Assembly: GCA_002297005.1 (NCBI GenBank) | Contig: DBIX01000069.1 | Location: forward strand, 1 to 28,841 | DNA from: Cyanobacteria bacterium UBA791 | Lineage (GTDB): Bacteria > Cyanobacteriota > Vampirovibrionia > Gastranaerophilales > Gastranaerophilaceae | Reading direction: 5' to 3' | DNA: 28,841 bases | In this document: piece by piece, positions 16,764-24,240 of the stretch | Layout of the letters: every line of letters starts with the position of its first letter | Position numbering within the stretch: the first letter of the stretch is position 1 | The notes under the pieces: generated by a model | What the model was told of the DNA's origin: nothing | Seen by the model: only the letters and a program-made list of their open reading frames with translations | The model's database searches: none | Translations under genes and position numbers: made by a program

Positions 16764-18369
16764 AAACCAATTCTCCTTGTTCATTCAATAATATACTATG
16801 TTCAGCAACATCATTTTGATTTAAATAATCAGTTCTATAATGTGCACCTCTTGATTCTTTACGAGCTAATGCTGACTCAATAACAAGCCCAGCATTTAAC
16901 AATAAATTTCTAAATGAATATTCTTCAATATTCAAACATTTTTTATCTCTTAAAAAGTTTCTTTTTAGTTCGTCTAAACTTGCTTTTGCTTTTAATAAAG
17001 ACTCTTCATTTCTCAAGATAGAAACATTTTCCCACATAATATTTTTCAATTCTTTTGTAAGTTTTTGAGCATCATATTGAGCAAAACCTAATTCTTTTGA
17101 ATATTTTGAAATAACATCTTCAAAAGGATATTCTTTTGAATCAGGAATAAATGTTTCAGAGCCTTTAATATATTCTGCAAGTTGATGAGAAATAACAAGA
17201 CATTCTAATAAGGAATTACTTGCTAATCTGTTTGCACCATGTAAACCTGTAGAACCTGCTTCACCAAGAGCATACAACCCCTTTATAGAGGTTTTACCCT
17301 CAACATTTGTTTTTACGCCACCCATTGAATAGTGTGCAACTGGAAATACTGGAATAAAATCTTTTGAAATATCAATACCATTTTGTCCACAAATGCGTGA
17401 AATTGTTGGAAATCTCTTTGCCAACACCTCTTTATCAATAACAGTTGCATTTAGATATACATTGTCTAAATTGTTTTCAGTCATTTCATTGTAGATAGCT
17501 CTTGCAACAATATCTCGTGGAGCTAAATCTTTTAGTTCATGATATTTGTGCATAAACTCTGTACCGTCAGCATGGCAAAGTTTTGCACCCTCACCTCTTA
17601 CCGCTTCACTAATTAAGAAATTACACTCAGGTAAATCTAATGCAAGAGCAGTTGGGTGGAATTGAATAAATTCAATGTCTTGAATAGTAGCACCAGCTCG
17701 ATAAGCAAGTGCAACACCATCACCAGTAGCAACAGACGGATTTGTTGTGTATGGATATAATCTACCCATACCACCAGTAGCTAAGATTACATGAGATGTA
17801 TTAAATCTAATATATCTGTCGTCTTTTTCGTTGTAAGCAACTAAGCCAACACATTTCTTGTCGTTAGTAACCAATAAATCAACTGCCATAGTGTTTTCAA
17901 AAATTTTAATTTTGGAATTTTTTAGTACATCATCGACTAAAACATCTTCCATAACACTACCTGTTGCATCACCACCTGCATGAAGAATACGTTTTACACT
18001 ATGTGCACCCTCTAAAGTGAAGTTAAGACTACCATCGTCTTTTCTGTCAAAATGTACACCATGAGTCATCACATCTTTTATAACTTCTTCAGATTTTTCA
18101 GAGATAAATTTTACAGTATCAATATCACATAACCCCGCACCGGCTCTCAATGTATCAGAAATATGAGAGGCAACAGAATCAGCCTTATTCTCACTTAAAA
18201 CTGCAACAATACCACCTTGTGCATAATGAGAATTACATTGTTTTAAAGTTGATTTTGTAATTAAGGAAATGTCATAAACATTTGGACAAGTTTCAGCAAG
18301 CTTTAAAGCACAATATAAACCTGAAATACCACTTCCAACTATAACAACAGATGAATTTTTATTTTCCAT
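16753..18369 (-). CDS. nadB: L-aspartate oxidase
   Basis: A 538-residue flavoenzyme that oxidises L-aspartate to iminoaspartate, the first step of the bacterial NAD pathway, before NadA and NadC. The FAD-binding fold begins VVIVGSGISGLYCALKLAE at residues 8-26, followed by NSHYAQGGIVAVL. The substrate/flavin region has HAGGDATG, FIQFHPTALAL, GAKLCHADG and the signature HYSMGGVKTNVEGKTS, then GLHGANRLASNSLLECLV. The C-terminal helical domain (about 430-538) ends ESRGAHYRTDY. Length is typical. AGAAGGGA precedes the ATG. It is the first gene of nadB-nadC. The 338-base region upstream holds dispersed repeats and the glnA terminator, not a gene. Confidence 0.97.
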   Translation of the reverse strand: MENKNSSVVIVGSGISGLYCALKLAETCPNVYDISLITKSTLKQCNSHYAQGGIVAVLSENKADSVASHISDTLRAGAGLCDIDTVKFISEKSEEVIKDVMTHGVHFDRKDDGSLNFTLEGAHSVKRILHAGGDATGSVMEDVLVDDVLKNSKIKIFENTMAVDLLVTNDKKCVGLVAYNEKDDRYIRFNTSHVILATGGMGRLYPYTTNPSVATGDGVALAYRAGATIQDIEFIQFHPTALALDLPECNFLISEAVRGEGAKLCHADGTEFMHKYHELKDLAPRDIVARAIYNEMTENNLDNVYLNATVIDKEVLAKRFPTISRICGQNGIDISKDFIPVFPVAHYSMGGVKTNVEGKTSIKGLYALGEAGSTGLHGANRLASNSLLECLVISHQLAEYIKGSETFIPDSKEYPFEDVISKYSKELGFAQYDAQKLTKELKNIMWENVSILRNEESLLKAKASLDELKRNFLRDKKCLNIEEYSFRNLLLNAGLVIESALARKESRGAHYRTDYLNQNDVAEHSILLNEQGELVFVK

Positions 18370-18441
18370 AAATTTATCCCTTCTAACAAGTAAATTTTAA
18401 AACAAATACATTTTTCAGTCAAAACAATACAATACTCAAAA

Positions 18442-18566
18442 GGATTGCTTTATCGTTACTCTCTTCGCAATGACATAAAGCAAAAACATGTCACCCTGAA
18501 CTCGTTTGACTGCTTTTTCCGAAATCTATGATTTCGTGAAAAATGTCTGGTTTCTCCACAGGGTCT
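18442..18566. repeat. Dispersed intergenic repeat cluster upstream of nadB
   Basis: At 18442-18475 a segment running from GGATTGC to GCAATGACA resembles the widespread 'ATTGC...GCAATGACA' intergenic element. At 18493-18564, ACCCTG (18493-18498) and CAGGGT (18559-18564) are inverted arms around an inner hairpin CGAAATC-TAT-GATTTCG (18520-18536) whose stem continues as TTTTC/GAAAA. It looks like a non-coding insertion between the nadB leader and the glnA terminator. No open frame here has coding character. Confidence 0.6.
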
Positions 18567-18653
18567 TACCAACATCAAATTTCTACATTCCCCATAGGTC
18601 AGTTTGTCCAACAATTATTTACCCCTTTGCAAAAGCAAAATGTGGCGAGGCTA

Positions 18654-18686
18654 AAAAAAGGGCATTCAGATGAAAGCCCTTTTTTG
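18654..18686. terminator. Terminator after glnA
   Basis: AAAAAAGGGC (18654-18663) pairs with GCCCTTTTTT (18676-18685), with a secondary TTCA/TGAA pairing inside. A- and T-tracts on both sides make it functional in either direction; it lies 23 bases past the glnA stop. Confidence 0.85.
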
Positions 18687-18708
18687 ATTATAAATTATAA
18701 AATATTTA

Positions 18709-20073
18709 TTAGTATCTTTCTAAGTATTTATCCAATTCCCATTGAGAAACAAATGTTCTAAATGAATCCCACTCTTTATGTTTTGTTTCTGTAAATTCAT
18801 TATAAACATGTTCGCCAAGTGCAAATTTAGCAACTTTTGAATGTTCAAGTTCCCAAAGTGCTTCTGCCAAGCTACCTGGTAAAGAATCAATTTTCTTTTT
18901 CTTTCTTTCTTCAGGAGTCAAAGCATAAATATTTGCCTCAATTTGTTTTGGTGGAACAATTTTATTTTTAACACCATCAACACATGCACCTAAAATAACT
19001 GCAAATGCTAAATATGGATTACAAGATGGATCAGGTGAACGAAGTTCAACTCTTGTTGCGTTTCCACGTTTTGCAGGAACTCTCAACAACGCACTTCTAT
19101 TAGCTAATGACCATGCTAAATATACTGGAGCTTCATATCCAGGAACAATACGTTTAAAACTATTAACAGTTGGGTTTGTAACAGCTGTAATACCTTTAAC
19201 GTGTTTCAACATACCACCGATTGAATACATTGCAACATCTGATAATTGTGAATCAGTCGTTTTATCATAAAAAGCATTTTTACCATCTTTAAATAAAGAT
19301 ACATTACAATGCATACCTGAACCATTAATACCGAAAATAGGTTTTGCCATAAATGTTGCATGCATACCGTATTGAGCAGCAATAGCTTTTACTGCAATTT
19401 TAAATGTAACTACATTATCTGCAGCTGTTAAAATATCAGCATATTTAAAGTCAATTTCATGTTGGCTATCTGCAACTTCGTGGTGAGATGCTTCAATATC
19501 AAAACCCATTTCTTGAAGAGTTAAAACAATTTCTGCTCTAATATCTTCACCTAAATCATCTGGTCCAATATCATAATAACCAGCTCTATCAACTTTTAAT
19601 GTTGTAGGGTGGTTTTCTTCATCTCTTTTGAATAAGAAGAATTCAACTTCAGGCCCCATGTTCATTGTGTAACCCAAGGTTGATGCTTCTCTCATCATTC
19701 TTTTTAAGTTACAACGAGGACAACCCTCAAATGGTGTTCCGTCTGCATTATGAATATCACAAATTAATCTAGCTGTGTTTGTTCCATCATATTCTCTCCA
19801 AGGTAAAATTTGGAAAGTATTTTTGTCAGGGAAAAACAACATATCTGAAGTTTCAATACTTCTGAAACCTTTAATTGAAGAACCATCTAACATCATTTCA
19901 TTTTCTAATGCTTTATCAATATGATCAGATGGAATTGTTAAACTTTTAACTTGTCCGTTAATATCAACGAATTGTAATTCGATAAATCTAACGTTTTTTT
20001 CTTTTATAATCTTTTTTATTTGTTCTTCAGTAATATCTTTTCCATTTAAAGGAACATGCTTAAATTCTGTCAT
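18709..20073 (-). CDS. glnA: Glutamine synthetase, type I (alpha subgroup)
   Basis: A 454-residue dodecameric enzyme that makes glutamine from glutamate, ammonia and ATP. N-terminal beta-grasp marks are RFIELQFVDINGQVKSLTIP and DGSSIKGF. The catalytic part shows GPEVEFFLF, ADSQHEIDF, NGSGMHCN and VPAKRGNATRVELRSPDPSCNPYLAFA. The segment after NIYALTPEERKKKKIDSLPG matches the Gram-positive/archaeal GSI-alpha type: the adenylylation motif NLYDLPPEE of GSI-beta is absent, so control by adenylyl transfer is unlikely. The C-terminus (WELDKYLERY) resembles the GSI-alpha tail used in feedback regulation. Most cyanobacteria carry GSI-beta, so this type is notable. AGGAG precedes the ATG, and an NtcA-like site with a -10 box lies upstream (20161-20201). 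Confidence 0.97.
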   Translation of the reverse strand: MTEFKHVPLNGKDITEEQIKKIIKEKNVRFIELQFVDINGQVKSLTIPSDHIDKALENEMMLDGSSIKGFRSIETSDMLFFPDKNTFQILPWREYDGTNTARLICDIHNADGTPFEGCPRCNLKRMMREASTLGYTMNMGPEVEFFLFKRDEENHPTTLKVDRAGYYDIGPDDLGEDIRAEIVLTLQEMGFDIEASHHEVADSQHEIDFKYADILTAADNVVTFKIAVKAIAAQYGMHATFMAKPIFGINGSGMHCNVSLFKDGKNAFYDKTTDSQLSDVAMYSIGGMLKHVKGITAVTNPTVNSFKRIVPGYEAPVYLAWSLANRSALLRVPAKRGNATRVELRSPDPSCNPYLAFAVILGACVDGVKNKIVPPKQIEANIYALTPEERKKKKIDSLPGSLAEALWELEHSKVAKFALGEHVYNEFTETKHKEWDSFRTFVSQWELDKYLERY

Positions 20074-20160
20074 GAGAATCTCCTACCTAACTATTCTTCT
20101 CTACTCTTACTACTTTAACATAAAATTATGAGCCTTTATATAAATTTAATAAAATAATAA

Positions 20161-20201
20161 ATCATACAAAATTATGATTTAAATTTCGTAACATATTGTT
20201 A
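20161..20201 (-). promoter_or_regulatory. glnA promoter with NtcA-like operator
   Basis: On the minus strand TAACA-N3-TGTTA (20201-20189) ends in GTTAC (20188), a perfect NtcA half-site; the other half is degenerate (TAA for GTA in GTAN8TAC). Twenty-one bases downstream is TATGAT (20166-20161), fitting the TAN3T -10 box at the spacing typical of NtcA-activated promoters. The predicted leader is about 85 bases. Presence of an NtcA protein in this organism is not shown. Confidence 0.45.
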
Positions 20202-20202
20202 A

Positions 20203-20284
20203 TATAATACCATACTCCTTAGAGACAACGATACACATATCCCTAATCATTAGCTATGCACACCTTAGTACATAGCTTTTTTTT
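20203..20284 (+). ncRNA. Possible short RNA between glnA and the HD-GYP gene
   Basis: TATAAT at 20203-20208 could start rightward transcription near 20215. About 40 bases on, AGCTATG (20252-20258) and CATAGCT (20271-20277) form a 7-bp hairpin followed by eight T residues (20277-20284), a standard intrinsic terminator. A small CTAA/TTAG hairpin precedes it. No reading frame with a ribosome site lies inside. The product would be about 70 bases, either a free small RNA or an attenuated leader of the gene at 20313. The -35 box is poor. Confidence 0.4.
20252..20284 (+). terminator. Rightward intrinsic terminator upstream of the HD-GYP gene
   Basis: A 7-bp perfect stem with a 12-base loop and a T8 tract. 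No rightward gene lies before it for more than 4 kb, so it must end an untranslated transcript or antisense read-through from the glnA region. Confidence 0.7.
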
Positions 20285-20298
20285 ATGGAAAAATATGA

Positions 20299-20304
20299 TA
20301 TAAT
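20299..20304 (+). promoter_or_regulatory. TATAAT box 8 bases before a start codon
   Basis: A consensus -10 box ends 8 bases before the ATG at 20313, so a start at the usual distance would give an almost leaderless mRNA. No Shine-Dalgarno sequence lies before that ATG, in agreement. Confidence 0.5.
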
Positions 20305-20312
20305 AAACACAA

Positions 20313-21425
20313 ATGAAAGAGTTGTATCTAAGAGAGCTTATAAAATACAAAAAATTACCTTTTAACATTTACAATGAAAAAGGTCAAATTTTGATGTACA
20401 CAGGGGATTTGTTAACTCCAGGGAAACTCATGGAACTTAAAAAAGCCATGATTCTTTTGTATGACGAAAACTTTGAACGTAAATCACTTTTAGAAAGAGA
20501 AAACCCTCTTGTCAAAAAGAGAAAAGCTGAAAAACTAACAGGTAAAATCGAAAAACCTGAAGATACAGAAGAACGTATTTATGGATATTCTACAAAAGAA
20601 GATGAAGGCATCGAAACAATAATAAAAACACCAACTAGCATTCCTAGAGATGTACCTACTCTTGACTCTAGAGTAAACGTAATAAAAGAAAATTCTGTTA
20701 ATAGAACTTCTTTATTTTCTGAAGATACACAGAATTATTTTAAACAACTTTTTGGCGATGTAATGGAAGATTTAGAGGCAAGAAATTATCATCCGGCACT
20801 AAATAAAGTCATTCAATTGATGGATATTCTTGAAGATGAACTTATTAAAATCATCCCAGAAATAACACATCTTTCTCAACTAAAACTTTTTGGTGATTAT
20901 AAAATTTGCCACTCTTTAAACGTAGCTTTATTTGCAGGATTTTTATCAAAATCTCTTGAACTAAGTCTTGATATTCGAGATGTAATTTTAAGTGGATTAC
21001 TTCACGATGTTGGAAAAACTAGAATAGACGAAAATCTTGCTTACAAACAAATTTTATATATTCCAGAACAAGCGGAATACGAAAAACACGTAATTATTGG
21101 CTACAAAATTATAAAAGAAATTTTCAAACTAGGGAATGTCATTGCAAGACCCGCTCTTGAACACCACGCATTACAAGACGGTTCAGGTTATCCTAAAGGT
21201 ATTGACCTAAATGGTTTAACTGAAATTAGTAAACTAATTTCTCTATGCAATTACTATGATAACTTAACTTCTAATAGAACTCAAAATACTGTTAAAAACG
21301 GCTATGAGGCAGGAAAAGTTTTATTGAGTTCAGGAACTCAAAAATTTCCAGTAGAATTAATTTATGCAATGACAAACCGATATATAATGAACGACGGCAA
21401 TAATTTTAGCGAAATGATTGGCTAA
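20313..21425 (+). CDS. HD-GYP domain protein, probable cyclic-dinucleotide phosphodiesterase
   Basis: A 370-residue protein with an HD-GYP domain at about 190-355. Metal-site motifs are ICHSLNVALFAGFL, LLHDVGKTRID (His231, Asp232), EKHVIIGYKII and RPALEHHALQDGSGYPKGID (GYP at 292-294). This class hydrolyses c-di-GMP or related dinucleotides; here the HD-GYP signature is nearly complete, with HHALQDGSGYP where HHERxDGxGYP is usual. The N-terminal 170 residues show no receiver or sensor domain I recognise; residues 1-55 look like a small beta domain (LPFNIYNEKGQILMYTGDLL), as found before HD-GYP domains elsewhere. No membrane segment was seen. No Shine-Dalgarno site precedes the ATG. It is a single-gene unit upstream of the lpt operon. 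Confidence 0.85.
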   Translation: MKELYLRELIKYKKLPFNIYNEKGQILMYTGDLLTPGKLMELKKAMILLYDENFERKSLLERENPLVKKRKAEKLTGKIEKPEDTEERIYGYSTKEDEGIETIIKTPTSIPRDVPTLDSRVNVIKENSVNRTSLFSEDTQNYFKQLFGDVMEDLEARNYHPALNKVIQLMDILEDELIKIIPEITHLSQLKLFGDYKICHSLNVALFAGFLSKSLELSLDIRDVILSGLLHDVGKTRIDENLAYKQILYIPEQAEYEKHVIIGYKIIKEIFKLGNVIARPALEHHALQDGSGYPKGIDLNGLTEISKLISLCNYYDNLTSNRTQNTVKNGYEAGKVLLSSGTQKFPVELIYAMTNRYIMNDGNNFSEMIG

Positions 21426-21460
21426 AATATAACCTCTTTTTTACAGTACGTTAACATTTA

Positions 21461-21489
21461 TTGTTAAAAGAATATGTTTTTCGTACAAT
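21461..21489 (+). promoter_or_regulatory. Promoter of the lptB operon
   Basis: TTGTTA (21461-21466) and TACAAT (21484-21489) are separated by exactly 17 bases, the best sigma-70-type promoter in the window. An inverted repeat TTAACA-N5-TGTTAA (21451-21467) overlaps the -35 box and may be an operator. The ATG follows 27 bases after the -10 box. Confidence 0.65.
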
Positions 21490-21516
21490 TAAATCAAGTA
21501 TTGAAGAGGAAAATTT

Positions 21517-22242
21517 ATGAGAATTGAAGCTAAGAATTTAGTTAAAATATATGGCGATAGAAGCGTTGTAAATGATGTTTCTTTCGAAGTAAATAAAGGT
21601 GAAGTCGTATGTTTGCTAGGCCCTAACGGTGCTGGTAAAACAACAACCTTCTACATGGTTGTAGGCTTGGTAAAACCAAACAAAGGTCAGGTTCTTCTTG
21701 ACGGAACTGATATTTCTTCTTGGCCAATGAATATTCGTGCCGTTAACGGTATCGGCTATCTTCCTCAAGAAGCATCTATTTTCAGAAAACTTACTGTTGA
21801 TGATAACATCAAACTTGTTTTACAAATGAACAACAAGTTAACAGAAGACGAAAAGAAACGCAAACTTGAAGAGCTTTTAGACGAATTTGGTATGACAAGA
21901 CTTAGAAGTTATACAGGTATCCAGTTATCAGGTGGTGAAAGACGTAGGGTAGAACTTGCAAGAGCCTTAGCTGCAAGCCCTGATTTTATCTTACTTGATG
22001 AGCCATTTACTGGTATTGACCCTATTGCTATCGGCGAAATTAAAGACAATATCAGAAAATTATCAGAAGATAAAGGTTTAGGAGTTCTAATCACAGACCA
22101 CAACCCAAAAGCAACTCTTTCTATCACAGATAGAGCTTATATCATATTTGACGGTAAAATCAAAATTAAAGGTAACAGCCAAGAAGTTGCTGTTGACCCT
22201 GTTGCTAAAGAATTTTATCTTGGAAAGGATTTCAAACTATAA
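21517..22242 (+). CDS. lptB: Lipopolysaccharide export ATPase LptB
   Basis: A 241-residue cytoplasmic ABC ATPase that powers lipopolysaccharide extraction from the inner membrane with LptF/LptG. Walker A GPNGAGKTT is at 35-43, the signature is LSGGERRRVELARAL (about 138-152), Walker B is FILLDEPFTGIDPIAIGEI (about 158-176), and the switch His is in LITDHNPKATL. The PFTGIDPIA-[IV] stretch and the YLPQEASIFRKLTV Q-loop region are characteristic of LptB (YhbG) among ABC ATPases. The permease gene follows 3 bases after the stop. AGAGG precedes the ATG, and a well-formed promoter is at 21461-21489. It implies an outer membrane with lipopolysaccharide-like lipid. Confidence 0.95.
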   Translation: MRIEAKNLVKIYGDRSVVNDVSFEVNKGEVVCLLGPNGAGKTTTFYMVVGLVKPNKGQVLLDGTDISSWPMNIRAVNGIGYLPQEASIFRKLTVDDNIKLVLQMNNKLTEDEKKRKLEELLDEFGMTRLRSYTGIQLSGGERRRVELARALAASPDFILLDEPFTGIDPIAIGEIKDNIRKLSEDKGLGVLITDHNPKATLSITDRAYIIFDGKIKIKGNSQEVAVDPVAKEFYLGKDFKL

Positions 22243-22245
22243 ACC

Positions 22246-23370
22246 ATGGAACGTATCAAAAAGTTATTAAATTTCACAATTTACGATAAATACATTTTTA
22301 ATCAACTTTTGATTACTACTTGTGTTGCAATTTTACTGTTCACAATCGTTTGGATTGCTCCAGAAATCTTGTTGAACACTATTAAGCGTACAATTGCTGG
22401 TATTTATACCCCTCAAAAAGCTGTTTTGGTACTTCTTTTAGAAATTCCAAAAATTCTAGGTAAAGCACTTCCTGTAGGTTTATTATTAGGTACTCTTTTT
22501 ACCTTCGATAAACTTAGTAAGGATTCAGAATTAACTATATTTAGGGCTATTGGATTATCTTTTAAAAGAATTTTGTATCCTGTAATTACTCTTAGTATTA
22601 TTGGAACAATTTTGTGTTTTGTTACTTACGATAAACTTATTCCATTAGCTGAAAAAACAGAAAAAAGTTTGGATAATTTCGTACCTTTTGCACAGTATAT
22701 TTACACACAAAAGGATAAAAACAACGTTCCTCAAAAAAGTATTATCGTTTCAAAATACTGGGGCGGAGAACTGACAAAAGTTATTGTTTTAGATTTTTCA
22801 AAACAACTTTATCAGGATTTACACGGTTTATCTAACATTTATATTGCAAAAACTGGTAAGGTTATGCAAGGATATTGGGAACTTTATGATGTAACAGATT
22901 ACAAGGTTTCTGATGACGGTATTTATACAGATGTTTCAACACTTGATAAAATGAAAATTCTTGAAGGCGAAGAGGCACAAGATGCTGAAACACTAATTGT
23001 AAACTCTACAAAAAGAGATAGAGAATTTACGAATGGTGAACTTCATCATTATATAAAACTATTAAAAAGAGAAGAATTGGATGAAGAATATAGATTTATG
23101 CTAAACAAATACTTCCAAAGATTTTTCCATCCTTGCGTATGCATATTGTTAGCAATTATGGGAGCTTTGTTAGGATTTTCTAAACCAAGAGAACAAAGAC
23201 TTATTGGTTTTACAATCGCAATTGCTTGTATCTTTATTTACTATATCACATTACCATTCTTTGATTTACTTGCAGAAAAAGGCGTTCTTCATCCACTCTT
23301 AACGGCTGGTATTCCGCCTGTTGCGTTTATGTGTGCAATTTGGCAATTCTACAAATCTAAGGATTTATAA
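22246..23370 (+). CDS. LptF/LptG family lipopolysaccharide export permease
   Basis: A 374-residue inner-membrane permease of the YjgP/YjgQ family, partner of LptB. Three N-terminal helices lie at about 18-40, 58-80 and 100-122 (the second with LLLEIPKILGKALPVGLLLG, the third following SKDSELTIFRAIGLSFKRIL, the usual coupling region). A periplasmic beta-jellyroll occupies about 125-285, with KSIIVSKYWGGELTKVIVLD and GKVMQGYWELYDV. Three C-terminal helices follow (about 288-310, 318-337, 347-366). Only one such permease is present; cyanobacteria likewise tend to use a single LptF/G-type gene, which would act as a homodimer. It is 3 bases from lptB and 3 bases from the next gene. Confidence 0.92.
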   Translation: MERIKKLLNFTIYDKYIFNQLLITTCVAILLFTIVWIAPEILLNTIKRTIAGIYTPQKAVLVLLLEIPKILGKALPVGLLLGTLFTFDKLSKDSELTIFRAIGLSFKRILYPVITLSIIGTILCFVTYDKLIPLAEKTEKSLDNFVPFAQYIYTQKDKNNVPQKSIIVSKYWGGELTKVIVLDFSKQLYQDLHGLSNIYIAKTGKVMQGYWELYDVTDYKVSDDGIYTDVSTLDKMKILEGEEAQDAETLIVNSTKRDREFTNGELHHYIKLLKREELDEEYRFMLNKYFQRFFHPCVCILLAIMGALLGFSKPREQRLIGFTIAIACIFIYYITLPFFDLLAEKGVLHPLLTAGIPPVAFMCAIWQFYKSKDL

Positions 23371-23373
23371 TTT

Positions 23374-24180
23374 ATGAAAAAAATAATTTTAGTATTATTA
23401 ATGCTATTTATCCAATTACCAGTATTTGCAAAAGATATTAGCATTTCAGAAGATAATGGAATTTATCATATTGTTTTATCTGGAAATAAAATTAAAAAGA
23501 AAATCGAATTTGTACAAAGCGATAAACTTATAACAAATCAAAACATTCATAATAAATATAATTCTAGACTTACGATAAATACTGGATTTTTTGACCTTAA
23601 AAATCAAAAAACAATTTCTTATATCGTAAACAATAAAGAAGTCATTGCAGATCCAACAGAAAACAAATCATTGATGAACAGCAAGGAACTTCAACCATAT
23701 ATGGATAAAATTCTAAATCGTTCAGAGTTAAGAATTTTGAAATGCGGAAGAAAATACAAATATGATATTGCAAGACACAATGACCCTGTTTGTAAATCTT
23801 GTACGCTAATATCATCAGCACAAGGTGGACCTCAACTTTTACCAGTTGCTGATATTTATCAAACTCTTGAAGACGAATTTTTTATAGTAAGAAAAGACAA
23901 CAAAGTCATAAGACAATCTGCATCAGTACTTTTCAGAGCAGCAAGAACCGTTGTAGGTATAAAAGATAATGACTTACACATTTTGATTTTCTCAAACAAT
24001 GCTCGTAAAACAATTCCAGAAGTATCAATAATTTGCAGAAATTTAGGATTTGAAAAAGCTATGGCATTTGATGGCGGAAGTTCAACCTCGCTTGATTATG
24101 AAAACATCCACATAATTTCAACTCAATATACAGGCGATACTGGACGAAGATTAAAATCATTTATGATAATAAATAAGTAA
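23374..24180 (+). CDS. Secreted phosphodiester glycosidase family protein (NAGPA-like)
   Basis: A 268-residue protein of the family of mammalian N-acetylglucosamine-1-phosphodiester alpha-N-acetylglucosaminidase (PF09992, formerly DUF2233). The signal peptide is MKKIILVLLMLFIQLPVFA, cleaved near residue 19. Conserved points are NTGFFDL (about 69-75), SAQGGPQLLP (about 149-158), RAARTVVGIKDNDLHILIF (about 189-207) and the C-terminal MAFDGGSSTSLDY. The catalytic D-G-G-S-S-T loop is intact. Bacterial members are thought to cleave sugar phosphodiesters in the envelope. It sits 3 bases after the Lpt permease, so it is co-translated with lipopolysaccharide export and may act on an envelope glycan; that role is inferred. 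Confidence 0.85.
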   Translation: MKKIILVLLMLFIQLPVFAKDISISEDNGIYHIVLSGNKIKKKIEFVQSDKLITNQNIHNKYNSRLTINTGFFDLKNQKTISYIVNNKEVIADPTENKSLMNSKELQPYMDKILNRSELRILKCGRKYKYDIARHNDPVCKSCTLISSAQGGPQLLPVADIYQTLEDEFFIVRKDNKVIRQSASVLFRAARTVVGIKDNDLHILIFSNNARKTIPEVSIICRNLGFEKAMAFDGGSSTSLDYENIHIISTQYTGDTGRRLKSFMIINK

Positions 24181-24183
24181 AGT

Positions 24184-24222
24184 AAAAAGAGTGGCGAAGC
24201 CTTTGGCTTCGCCACTCTTTTT
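24184..24222. terminator. Bidirectional terminator between convergent operons
   Basis: An 18-bp perfect stem (24184-24201 with 24205-24222), TTT triloop and symmetric AAAAA/TTTTT flanks separate the rightward lpt operon from the leftward thioesterase gene. Its GGCGAAGCC core equals that at 15321-15356. Confidence 0.95.
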
Positions 24223-24240
24223 ACTAAAATATTTTTAAAC

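Noticed and set aside
18543..18761. 72-residue rightward open frame overlapping glnA's end
   Set aside because: It runs through dispersed repeat sequence, the glnA terminator and antisense to glnA; no ribosome site.
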